DNA from: Turbatrix aceti
Lineage: Eukaryota; Nematoda; Chromadorea; Rhabditida; Panagrolaimidae
DNA length: 64,000 bases
Assembly (NCBI GenBank): GCA_963969345.1
Contig: OZ017766.1
Location: 3,658,001-3,722,000 of the forward strand
Reading direction: 5' to 3'
Below, one piece after another: positions 11,051-21,413 of this stretch. The notes beneath the pieces are model-generated. The model did not search any database and had not been told where the DNA came from. It worked only from the letters and a program-made list of their open reading frames with translations. Every line of letters begins with the position of its first letter. Within the stretch, counting starts at the first letter, position 1. Made by a program: the position numbers and the translations under genes.

Positions 11051-12053
11051 ATGAAAACGACCGAGGGTTATGCCGAGTTGTTGCCGGTGGCCAAAAGCAG
11101 GTTCAAAAAACTTGTGGTCGACGGGTATCTGTTCAATTCTCTGAAGCAAAATGTGGATCCCACCATCGGCGACATCTTCAACTGTGCTCACGTTCGATGC
11201 CCTGCGAAATATCGCTACTACCGCCTTGAATTTGAAGTCGGCGTCTACGGTACCTCCAAACACACGCATCCCAAGCCGACTGAAATTATTGAAAACTACG
11301 TGAGTTTTGATGTTTTTAGGCTCGAATTCACATGTGGTGTGTTTTCAGAAGAATCGGGCGCTTCAATCGGGATTGAAGATCGAGCATCCGAAGGTGTCCA
11401 AAAACCGCTTTACGACTCCCCGACGTCGAAGCATTGGAACGGCGTTGATTCCGAAGGCAGTGATGGCACCACAGATTTCGGACGTCGTTCAACCGAAAGC
11501 AGTGAAGACGTCTGAGGTTTCCAACTTTGTTCAACTGAAAGATGTGAAGACATCTGAGGTTTCCGAAGTTCTTGAACTGTACTACGACAGAGCCCGCCGA
11601 AGTCTGACTCGAGACACCTTCCTGGACGATGACAATGATGACTCGCGCTCTGTGGCTCCTCCCACAAGAATGGGGGAACGCTCTATCAAAAGGCACACGC
11701 TGACCTGGCATCCGGCAACTCAGGAACGCGCTAAAGAAATGCCCATGGTTGCTTTACAGCCCTCGGCGACTCAGGAACGCGCTATGGAAATGCCCATGGT
11801 GGCCTTGCAGCCCCCGGCTTCGTCCAGCTCGCTCGTTGTTGCTCCGCGCAGCTCTAACGTCGTTGCCTTGCGTGAAGTCTCCGCCCCAGTATCCATTCGA
11901 CGTAATTCCGTAACTTCGATGACCGTTGGCCCCAGCGACGCACCGATGTCGACGTTTGTCTTGCAGGCGCCGACGAAGGGCTTTGAGACGTTCGTTGCAT
12001 TCCTTGAGAGCTGTTGCCGCGGATATTTCCATATCAAAAACCCCAAGCACTGA
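11051..12053 (+). CDS. FLYWCH-type zinc-finger protein, first of a pair
   Basis: Two exons (11051-11299, 11349-12053) give 317 aa. The first exon is one FLYWCH domain: LVVDGYLFN, a FNCAHVRCPA segment with the two cysteines, and a closing HTHPKP with the two histidines, together a C2H2-type zinc site that binds DNA. The second exon is low complexity and contains an internal duplication, in which ATQERAKEMPMVALQP is followed by ATQERAMEMPMVALQP, and a related pair of KTSEVS repeats. In C. elegans FLYWCH factors repress microRNA genes in embryos; whether this one does is unknown. A second FLYWCH gene follows about 800 bp downstream on the same strand with similar architecture. Confidence 0.75.
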
Positions 12054-12320
12054 ATGTGTTTTGTTAATTTCGTAATTTTTGACTGTTTTCATAAGAATTT
12101 TAAACTGAGTATGTGTTTTGATAATTTTTGAACCGAGACAAGTAAAGGGATGACCCGAATTTTGCCTGAATTTGCTCGTAACTGTCGTTTCCCGTTTTTG
12201 AGCCTAGATGACACAGTGGATGTTTCTTCCGTTTTCGGTGCCGTTTTTCGACTTCCGCCTAAAGCAGCGGTTTCCAAAAAGTTACAAAATCTGAGAATTA
12301 ACTCGAGAACGTGAAGTTGA

Positions 12321-12597
12321 ATGTCGGCATCGGAGTTTCTGGCGCCCGACGAGATCGAGATGCGCTGCCGGAACTTTCATATCTACAGGTCAACTAACGT
12401 GTAGCATGCTTGATTAATTACGCACGCAAAATAATTTCTCTTTTTTTTTCAAACAGACAAAAACGAGGAATAACGAAAAACATTGATTCACGGAAGGTTC
12501 CTTTTTTCGACGGAAATGACAGCCGCACTTCCACCCATGGTGCACAAACAATTTCCAGCCAGGAGTACCCCATAGCAGGGCGAAAGCACGGAAACGG
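12321..12597 (+). CDS. Hypothetical short two-exon ORF
   Basis: ATG at 12321 opens a 22-codon exon that ends in a donor CAG/GTCAAC at 12388. The exon from 12457 restores frame and runs to a strong GTGAGT donor after 12597. About 70 residues result, with no known domain. No in-frame continuation into the following FLYWCH exon is possible, because that exon begins with a stop in the required phase. It could be the start of an unrecognised small gene or not a gene at all. Confidence 0.25.
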
Positions 12598-12863
12598 AGT
12601 GAGTTGCCCCTTTGGTGGTGTCCAATTTCCCCGACGAATTCCGCGTAGTTCGTTGTTTCCGTTTCATTTTTTGCCTATTCTTGTTTCAATTTTTCTTTTT
12701 CCTTTTCTTAGTTTCATTATTTCCGTGGTTTCGGTACGGCAAGGGGTTGCCCAGAGATGAAAACCCGGAATCGCATTGGATCGGGGAACTGCGGACGCGT
12801 GCCACGCTCCATTGTTCTTTTCACAAACGAGTTTTCCTATTTTATTTTGCAGTTTTCGTAGAA

Positions 12864-13772
12864 ATGAGACAGCTTATCACAACAAAGAGCGGCTACCAGC
12901 TGCTGATCATCGATGGCTACATTTACTACCGGAAACAGCGGAACACGAAGGGCATCGAGACCTGGCGATGTTCCTTTTTCCGTGCTTCCCACTGCAGCAT
13001 GCGTTGCCGGTTGCTGGTCAACTCTGGCGACATTGATATTTACTCAAACAGCGAAGCCAGCGACCACAATCACGCGCCCCCGACCGCTCGTATCGCCATT
13101 CTGGTAATTTTTGCTTTTTTTTACGGTCAAACGGAACTTTTTTATATTTAGCTGGGCCAGGCCGCCGAGAACCAAGCGAGTGCCTTCCCCATCGGACCCC
13201 GCTCCAACGAACTCTCCCTCACCACGGGTCTGCCCTTCGCAAATTCGGAAATTATGGGAAATCCAGATTTGAAGTTCCCCTTGTCCGAGATGGAGGACGC
13301 GCCGACGACGTCTCTCCCAGTCGCGACGGCGGTGGTGACAGCGCTCACGGACGTGCTCTCGACCAACGTGCGCAAGTACACTCGGCGGTCTAAGGGGGCT
13401 CAGAAGGACACACTTGGCCACAGTCCCACTGCACCCGAGGATATCGGCGCCCCCGGAGCAGCGCAGGAGTCCATGCATCCACTCGCGATGGACGACGACG
13501 CTGCAGCCCGACCCGAAAGCATGAGTCCGCTGACGACGACGGCAGTGGTCGCTGAGCCGAGGATCACTGTCAAAGAGCCTTCTTCGTCTGGCGCGGGCCG
13601 TTCTCAGATCATCAGGGGGCTGGCCATGCCCGCGTTAGCGCAATCAGGCGTCGGCAGCACCCCGATGATCACGCTGGGTGCGGCGGACGAACCCAAGCAG
13701 CCCGTCGTCGTCTGCGCCCCCCAGCATATCATTGACCGCCTCGTGGTCCTGCTTCCTGCTATGTTCAACTAA
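12864..13772 (+). CDS. FLYWCH-type zinc-finger protein, second of a pair
   Basis: Two exons (12864-13103, 13152-13772) give 286 aa. The first exon is a FLYWCH domain, recognisable by LLIIDGYIYY, ETWRCSFFRASHCSMRC with the two metal-binding cysteines, and DHNHAPP with the histidines. The second exon is long, Ala/Ser/Pro/Thr-rich and probably disordered. An acceptor TTTTGCAG lies 12 bases before the ATG, consistent with trans-splicing. With the gene at 11051 it forms a tandem pair that shares exon structure (finger exon, then low-complexity exon), so a local duplication followed by divergence is likely; the tails are no longer alignable by eye. Confidence 0.75.
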
Positions 13773-13884
13773 TTTTCATGAAACATAAACTGGAGTTTTT
13801 ACAAACGCAAACTTGGATTTATTGTTTATGGATCAGCAGCTATCAAAGTTGGGGGATCACCCCTGGCTGCTTCGGGTCAATCAA

Positions 13885-16602
13885 TCAATAGCGAGGAAAG
13901 CCAGCCTCTCCACCGACGAGCATGAGAAGCCCGCTGCACACGCACACAATGCTCCAAGGCGACAGGGCGTTTCCAGCCCCCTTCGCGGTCGTTGTTGTGA
14001 TTGCTGCGGTCGTCGTCGTCGTCGTATTATTAGATGCACTCTGCGTGACAAAGGCGTCAATGTGCTGTTCAATCTTCTGACGCACACTGGTTACGGAGGA
14101 AGAATCGAGGTTGCTGGTGGGGTACATGTCGGAGCAGTGTGCGCCTCCTTCGATTGTGTACGCGTACACGTTGCGTGCAGGGTCCGTGCTGTTGACTCCG
14201 TAGCCGATAGAGAACCACGGATCGGTGTCGCCGTTGGGGAGGACGACGTTGGTGACGTTGATCCAGAGCGGGTCGGTGAGCATCTGGCGATAGTAAGCCA
14301 CCTGGCTGAGCGTGTAGTCCAGCGTGTACTGCGGGCCGAAGACCTCGATGCACATGTTGATGTAGAAGTCGAGGGGGAGGAGGGATCCGAAGATGCCCGC
14401 CGAGAGACCGCCATCCGTGGTCTGGAACAAGCCGAGGTACCGGCAGTTCATGTACAGCCATCCCCGGTCGGCCGCATTCGGTGAGTCGTACGACGTGTTC
14501 TGGAGACCGGCAATCGTGTTCTCGTAGCTCACGTCGAGACATGGAACTCCGTAAACTCCGAAGTACCAGTTGGAGACGGTGATGACACGTTCGAGAGGGG
14601 TTCCCAGAGAACTGTTGGTCAGAATCTCGCAAGCACCGGGGATGCCGACTCTGTTGACGACGGTCACGTTGTCTCGATTGTCTCCGGAGTACTGGTTGAT
14701 GCCCTGGAAGCAGGAGAACACGTTGCCCCAGAAGTTCTGAAGATCACGAGGCATGATGGAGGTCGAGTTTACAAAATTGTCGCACAGCGTAAAGTTGTCC
14801 TGAAGAACCTCCCGTCCCTCGGTGCTGAGCGCCAGATTCTGGAGACTGGTAAAGCCCTCCGCGATGCTGCTGGCGCATTCCGCGCTCTGTCGGCCGTAAT
14901 TCTTCTGCATGTTGTCGGCGTATCCGTAGTAATCGACGGTCAGCTTGACGCCGGCGCTGGAGGCGACACCGCCGATCGAAAGGGAGGGGTACCGCACGAT
15001 GGGAATTTCTCCCTTATTTTTGCGACCACGCGTGCGTCCGTGTTGACGCGTGCTTTTTCCCGCTATTTTCTCTAGCCTATTTTTTTGCTCGTTTTTTGCG
15101 AAGTGTGTTGTGTTCGACGAGGTATCCTGGAGCCAGGAATAGATTTTTTGATTTCGCGTTTCTTTTGCTTTATTGTGCTTGGATGGTAGGCCATTTCTGT
15201 CCGCCGTAGGAATTTTTCCGATTTATGCGCGTTGCGCTAGAGCGCTGCCAAAAAGCGTTATTTTCGAACTTTATCGGATCGCCATTCGGCCGGTTTTCGA
15301 TCGATTGGTCCAAAAATTTTTTTGGGCATTACTATTAGTCCCCTTAACCTCTGTGCAAAGTCGCTTCCCGCTTTCTATGCGAGTTTTCGTCAGACGAATT
15401 TGCGACGTTTTGATCGCTCAACGGCTCCCCAGATGACAGAACATCGGTTATAAGCAAGCTATATGTCACCTTAGGGCTCCAGGATTGCTGACATGCATTT
15501 GGAATATTTTTTTTAACAGCCGGATCACAAATGGGAGGTAATGGCCTCGCTTTAGCCCAACAAACCATAAATGGTGGTATCACAAGAACGCGCATAGACA
15601 TCGGCAAGCGACTTTGCACAGAGGTTAAGGACACTAATGGTAGTCTCCAAAAAAAATTTTAGACAAATCCACCGAAAACTGGCTAATTGGCTATCCGCCA
15701 AAGTCCATAATTAACGCTTTTTGGCAGCGCTCTAGCGCAACGCGCATAAATCGGAAAAATTCCTACGGCGGACAGAAATGGCCTACCATCCAAGCACAAT
15801 AAAGCAAAAGAAACGCGAAATCAAAATCTCTATTCCTGGCTTCGAGATTCCTGCGCAAACAGAACACACTTCGCAAAAAACGAGCAAAAAAGTAGGCTAG
15901 AGAAAATGGCGGGAAAAAATGCGTACGCACGCGTGGTCGCAAAAATGCACCGAAAATTCCCATCGTGTACCGTTGTCTCATCCACGCCACCAGAGTGCCG
16001 GGGTAGCTGCCACCGAAGAGCACCCACCGCATCGTCTTGTTCGGGAACACGTTGTTGTTGATGGTGCTGATGAAGTTTGCGTAGTCGGCCAGGACCTGGA
16101 GTGGCTCGAACCAAGGCAGACCCTCTTCCGAGAAAGTCTCGAAGGGACGGCTGTTTCCGAAGAAGCGGTGCTCGACCTGGAACACCGCTGCATTGTACTT
16201 CTTCGCCCAGACGAGGTACTGGTAGCCCGGAAAACACGTCCACCTGGCTGAGATTGCGCTTTCGCCGCCCAGCATGAGGAAGACGAGTGTGCTGTTTTCC
16301 TGGTAATAACCCAGGTTGGACTGGTAGTACTGAAACAAACACGGCGCGATGCAGTTGTACAGTCATACGCGCGGGCCTACCTCTTGCCACGTGCGGGTCT
16401 CAGACAAATTGAAGTGATCCAGCGGCTGCTCGATGTAGCTCTCGTTGAAGGCACCCGGCTCGCAGTACTGGCTGCCGTCCGAGGCATCGTCAGTCACACG
16501 GGGGCCAAAAAAGCCTTCATGGGGATGGCCTAGGAATAGCTGCGAGGCTGCCAGGCCGGTGAAAGCAGCTAGACACGCGACAACACCCCAAAACGCCTGC
16601 AT
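13885..16602 (-). CDS. Serine carboxypeptidase, peptidase family S28 (split by a palindromic element)
   Basis: Exon 1 (16381-16602) encodes a signal peptide (MQAFWGVVACLAAFTGLAAS) and the conserved IEQPLDHFN. Exon 2 (ending at 16329) runs through the nucleophile motif FGGSYPG to WMRQR. The rest (from 14989 down) starts YPSLSIGGVASSAG and carries the catalytic Asp (NGDTDPW) and His (GGAHCSDMYP). A hydrophobic C-terminal tail may be an anchor. The family (PRCP, DPP7, nematode pcp) cleaves after proline in lysosomes or outside the cell. Between the two halves lies a 973-bp palindrome inserted in the codons for Arg-Tyr. Deleting the element plus one target copy leaves an exact 562-aa open frame. 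The gene is therefore either knocked out on this haplotype or the element is spliced as an intron. Confidence 0.82.
14995..15967. mobile_element. Palindromic DNA transposon derivative with CACGATGGG ends
   Basis: The element begins CACGATGGGAATTT and ends with the exact reverse complement. It is flanked by the 5-bp direct repeat TACCG (14990-14994 and 15968-15972). The left arm to about 15395 and the right arm from about 15570 are reverse complements with moderate divergence, around an unrelated centre of about 175 bp. CAC-starting ends with a 5-bp target duplication match the Transib superfamily (end consensus CACWATG, 6 of 7 bases agree). No transposase is encoded. It sits in the coding sequence of the S28 peptidase gene. 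Confidence 0.72.
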
Positions 16603-16998
16603 TGGTAGGGACTAAGGACGAAGGAATGCAGCTTCCATTGAAGACGCTTATCACATGTGTACCTGTGTCATGGTGCCTCCAAGAGACCATGGTCTGTTGT
16701 TATCACGCATCCACGCCCAGCCCAGCCCAGCCCCGGGGAATTAGTGATATATTTATTGAAAACCTATCACAGTACTCTTGACTCTATTTGACCGTGTAAC
16801 ATCTTTGCAACAAAACAATTTACAAATGGCAAAACGATTCTCACTCTCAATGTACTTCTTTGCAATGTAAGCGCACCCGTGAGCAAAAGACGAGTCAGGT
16901 GTTGAACATTCAAGGTATCATCGCTTCTTACACATCCATTTGACAGGTCGTGTTAAATACGTACGACTGACTAAGTTTGGAGACGACTGGATTCGGAG
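16603..16998. other. Intergenic region between S28 and SHP2 genes
   Basis: About 400 bp; upstream of the peptidase and downstream of the phosphatase gene, both on the minus strand. It contains the short tandem CAGCC(C) near 16715-16735 and no gene that I can see. Confidence 0.4.
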
Positions 16999-19448
16999 TT
17001 AGTACTGATTATTCATGTAGTCCTGGGCTCCGTTGCCCAGGTCCCGCGGCGACGATCGGTGCTGGTGCTGCCTTCGCTGGGGCAGCGGGGGGCAGGAGAG
17101 AGTGAGCTTGTTGGCAATGCTTTCAGGCAAACGCGCTGTGAATTCAGGCATGAGAGGCGACGTCAGCGGCGGCGGCGCGCCGCTCGATCGCGGCAGAAAC
17201 GGACTCGACGGCACCGACGGTGTCTGCGTCGTCTGCGACCTCAGGTAGTGCACGTACGCCGCGACGGCCTCGTAGATGAACGAGTACTGCGTCTCGGTCT
17301 GCACCATGTTCTGGCGCTGGCCGCGGAGCATGCGCACTGTCTGGAAGATGTCGATGGGGGTCGTGAGGCCGAAGAGGCGGATGTGCTCGACGATGAGGTC
17401 GATGACTATGTAAGTACCCGTGCGTCCGATGCCCGCGCTGAAAAAAAAGTTGATAAGCGTTCGATTTTACGGAACGGTGTGTAAATACAAATTGCAGCCC
17501 TCTAACGCGTCTGACGTGCACAAAAACAGCTACATGCCATTTTACGACCAAAACAAAAATGGCGCTTGCAGTGTCTGAACGACCCCCTCCCTGTTTACCC
17601 CGCCTGAGGCACGCAATCCTTCCTACCTGCAATGCACGACCATCGGGCCCGCAGCGTTGGCGTTGGCTACGTTGACTTCCTCCATGTACGTCCGCACGCA
17701 GGCCGCCGGACACTCGTAATCGTCCCAGAAGAGAAACTGGAAGTGGCGGATGACGCGCTGCTCGCCGCGGTGGCTGAGGACGAAGACGCGGCGGATGATT
17801 TCCTCGGAGACGGCCTCCTCGATGGACTCGACGGCGATCTCGTTGTTGAAGCCGGTGTAGATCTTCTCCTTGATCGAGGGCCAGTACTGGAAGCACTTGC
17901 TCTTCGACTTCTCCTGCTCCCGGGTCAGCATGACGATGGTCGACGTCTTCTCCTGCATGACCATGCGCCAGAACGAACCGACCGTCGACTCGAGACAGCC
18001 CTGCGTCGAGATGTACCGCTTGTCGACGCCCGCGAGCACCGTGTACTGGCCGTCGTGGATGACCTCGACGTAGTTGGCGTTGATGTAATCGCTCTGGCAC
18101 GAGCCGTTCTCTTCCGGCTGCAGGACTACACGTGTGTGATCAAATGGAATAATGTTGCGATACCGGTTACGCGCTTGGTTTTCTGGACGCCGTCCTTCGC
18201 GGCACGATATGAACAGACGAGCATCGGGATCGTTTTGGAGTACCTGAAATCCAATTATTTAAACTTTAACGTCGCCCCGGAAGTGCAGCCTACCTCGAAT
18301 TCTTCGGATATCCGTCTCTTGGACGTATTCCTAGGCAGCGGTTTTTGAAGGAGTTCAATGCGCTCATCGATGAGTGCGGGGAGGAACATGGTGCTCGGAA
18401 GGGGCTAAAAAGCGCGTTCCACGTCAGCCTGCACTGCGGACGCAACTTTGCAACCTACCGTAAGGAGAGGGATGGGCTTGCCATTGGCGTGCTCCATCGG
18501 CGTGTTCATGTAATTGCGCACGAGGTCGCCGACGGTGCGAAAGGCCTCGATTTGTGGACCCACCTTGTAGCTGTCGCACTGAAAAAAAAGAAACTATCGT
18601 AAAGCGTCCAGCAAAGACGAATGAATCCTACGTCGTTGTAGACTTTGATGTGCAGCACGTCATCGTCGCACTTGACCGTAATGACGAATTCGCCGGGCGT
18701 GGTGCTGCTTTCGCGGAGGAGAAAAGTGCCGTGGGGCTCCTGTTTCAATCGCTCGGCAGCGTCGACACCGGTGATTTTGGGATGAAAAAAACTGTCGCAA
18801 CCGACGAGCGCGGCAGTGAATCTGGAGGTCCGCATGTCAAACAGCGTCCTGAAAAGACTGTGAATTGGAAAAGGGAAGACAAGGACGGTGACTGCATTTG
18901 CAGCGGGTATTGACTGCCCCCAACTGATTTGCGGTGCTCCACGGACAAAAAAGGGGTGGCTGACTCACTTGGTTTCGATAACGGTACCGTCCGCCTCGGC
19001 TATCACGCTCTCCTCGGTGATAAGGTCAACGAGCGCTTTGAGACCGTCGAACAGCTGGCCGTTCGGCAGCACGTACTGACCATCTCGCATCGGGATCTTG
19101 ACGTGCGTGATGCGGTCGCCCCGGCTGAAAAAGACGGTGAATTAGTCAAAAATTAAAAAAAATTAGCGAGCACTCGAGCAAAAATTATATAAAATGTCAA
19201 GTGCCCGGCGGGTCATAAAAGCACGAGTCTATCCTATCACTCACTGGACGGAGAGCGTGTGATCGCTCTTGTTCGACTCCGACGGACGAACCAGAAAGTC
19301 GCCATGCTTGCCGTATTTGAGCAGGATCTCCTGTGCTTTCTCGCCCGTCACGTTGTAGAAGCAGCCGCACGATTGTCTGCAAAGCACACACACACACGTG
19401 GCGTGATGATTGCGCTTGGGCCATAAAAACTCACCGGTCGGTATCCAT
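16999..19448 (-). CDS. PTPN11: SHP2-type tyrosine phosphatase (two SH2 domains plus PTP)
   Basis: Eight exons (19435-19448, 19245-19376, 18969-19124, 18632-18848, 18459-18578, 18294-18404, 17627-18243, 16999-17437) add up to exactly 601 codons, close to SHP2 length. The N-SH2 has GDFLVRPSES; the C-SH2 starts FFHPKITG and has GTFLLRESST. The PTP domain shows NRYRNIIPFDHTRV, DYINANYVEV, YISTQGCLEST and the signature VVHCSAGIGRTG. The catalytic cysteine codon is followed at once by an intron, so the HC and SAGIGRTG halves lie on different exons. SHP2 proteins relay receptor tyrosine-kinase signals to Ras/MAPK; the C. elegans member is ptp-2. The 12-base first exon is inferred from phase and an ATG. 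A Pro/Ser-rich tail follows the catalytic domain. Confidence 0.9.
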
Positions 19449-21413
19449 AGTAAACCCGGTAAGAGCCGTGGGTGGTGGTGGTGGTGAAAATGCGCCTAGA
19501 GTAAGAAATTGTGTAGTCTTTAATTTTCTGCGGTCTCAGACGACTACAAAGGAGGAGAGGAGGGACAGGTCTTACCCACTGTACACGCCACTTTACACGG
19601 CTGCCATAGTTTTTGCTGCTCCGTTGTCTGGTGTCACGTCACCGTGTGCAAAGGCGGCTCTCGATGCCCCACCTCAGAGCGAGCACGGCAACCTGAAAAG
19701 CCGTGTAATCAGAGTGGGCCGACCACCCGCGGTGCTCGGTGTCACGGATTCGCGTGTTCTGGGTGAAGCTGGGCACGATACACGAAGACGCCAGGCGTGG
19801 CACGAAGACGCCGGGGACGGCAAATCCACTCAAAGTTCACCGAGCGAACGCGAAAAAAGAGCCACGAATATGGAATCAGCACAGGCGCACTCGCAAAAAC
19901 CGATAACTGGGATGGATGCATACGAAGTGAAAGTAAAGCACACGGGATGCATCACAGCGTGTCTGCGCCGTCGTCATCATGCTGCTGCGACATCCGTGTC
20001 GTGCGTCGTCGCCGTCTTGCATAGCTGCGTACCTGCGAGTGCTTGCAGAGAGCACACAAAGAAAAGACACGATTAATGACACAAAACATGGTACGCGAGA
20101 GTTCACCGAATTAAAAATCAGGGACTTTCAAACTCGGGATAAAGAAGAGAACGAACGCGGCTGCGCGCAGGCAGGTAAAGTCACAAAAGGCGTGGCTGCA
20201 CGTACCCGGGGTGGCTCAAGAACTCTGCGCCGGGAAAAGGCCGCAACAATCTCGAGTCGAGAGATTTATTTTTGTCGCCTTCTCGTCTCGTTTCTTCCGC
20301 TTTGCATCCGACAATTTTCGTCCAAAGACTCGCGAGTGTTCCCCGACAGGAAGGAAAGCGTGCACGCTGCTCGCTGGGACTCGGCCACGCTGGCGACAGT
20401 GGGTCACTTATGCTCCACCGTCTCCGAGCACCATGATAGGCACGTAACCCCTCGAGGGGCTTACGGAGGAGCAAACCAGTGCCACTTGAAGGAGGCTCAT
20501 CGCGACCACCGAACTCGTCTGTCTGATGCAACGAGCAAAAGTGTTCCCAGCCAGCCAGACACGATAGATGCACGTGTGCTCAAAAACCAGAGAAGTTCAG
20601 CCCTTTCGGACTCGCTCACTTTGTGCAGCTGGCTGCCGGCCTCATTGTGCTCCTCTGCAAAAAGTGCAGCAGCACAACTGGCCCGAGGTGGGTCCTCGTG
20701 TCGCGTCTTCCTTGCAAATCTCCCCAGACGCCCGGCGCTTGTGGCGTTTTTATAATTTCATTGCCGTGTGTCTTTTTTGCAAACTACGTCATCACAAAAT
20801 TAAATGTCAATCTGTTAAAAAAGCACGGTGAAGAGAGATTAGTGGTTGTGACCAGGTAGAAAATCTCTCTCACGTGACGAGTTCATCTAGACAATGACAC
20901 CCGCCGACGCGCGTTGCCGGGACACTGGTCGAGCAGGTGAGTGCGCCAGCCGAGGTCGTTGTTCGGCAAGACGTCGTTGCCGCACAGCATGCATCGTCCT
21001 GCCACCGAATCCTTCGCTGCCCCTAAAAAATGAACAAAAGTCCGTATACGGGGGAGTGGTTTTTTTCCCGGGGGCAGACAGCCATTGTTGGCACCTTTGA
21101 GACCGATGAAGCTCTACGGCAGACTACATCGCCTGTCTACGGCGTTCAAAGCCGCCTTTTTTTCGTTGCAAACGGAAGGAAGAAGCACACCGACGACTAA
21201 TTGGTCGGAAAGCCGCCCGCGACAGACAAGGCCACCTGACGGATTAGAGGGAAGCTGCAAATTGTAGGCCGACCCTCGAGTAATTGCTACTTGGCCGCAG
21301 GCAAGTGGCCGAACGTGGATGTCTCTTTCCGCGCAAATTGTGTGTTGCTCCAGGTCTGTCTAGTCCGGGGAACTTGCAATTACGATGACCGACCCAGGTC
21401 GAATTTCGCCCAC
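19449..21413. other. Intergenic, no gene recognised
   Basis: Nearly 2 kb between the phosphatase start and the CEP104 3' end. It has many stop-poor GC-rich stretches that make spurious frames, none with a recognisable domain. It probably contains the PTPN11 promoter and CEP104 3' UTR. Confidence 0.4.

Noticed and set aside
14995..15003. CACGATGGG ends as a true recombination signal used by a RAG-like recombinase
   Set aside because: Only the heptamer-like part resembles such a signal. There is no nonamer that I can define and no RAG-like gene in the window. Only the weaker Transib-like statement is kept.
15173..15634. Open frames within the palindromic element as a transposase
   Set aside because: Less than 100 codons, no DDE or zinc motifs, and located in the inverted arms, so the similarity between them is structural.
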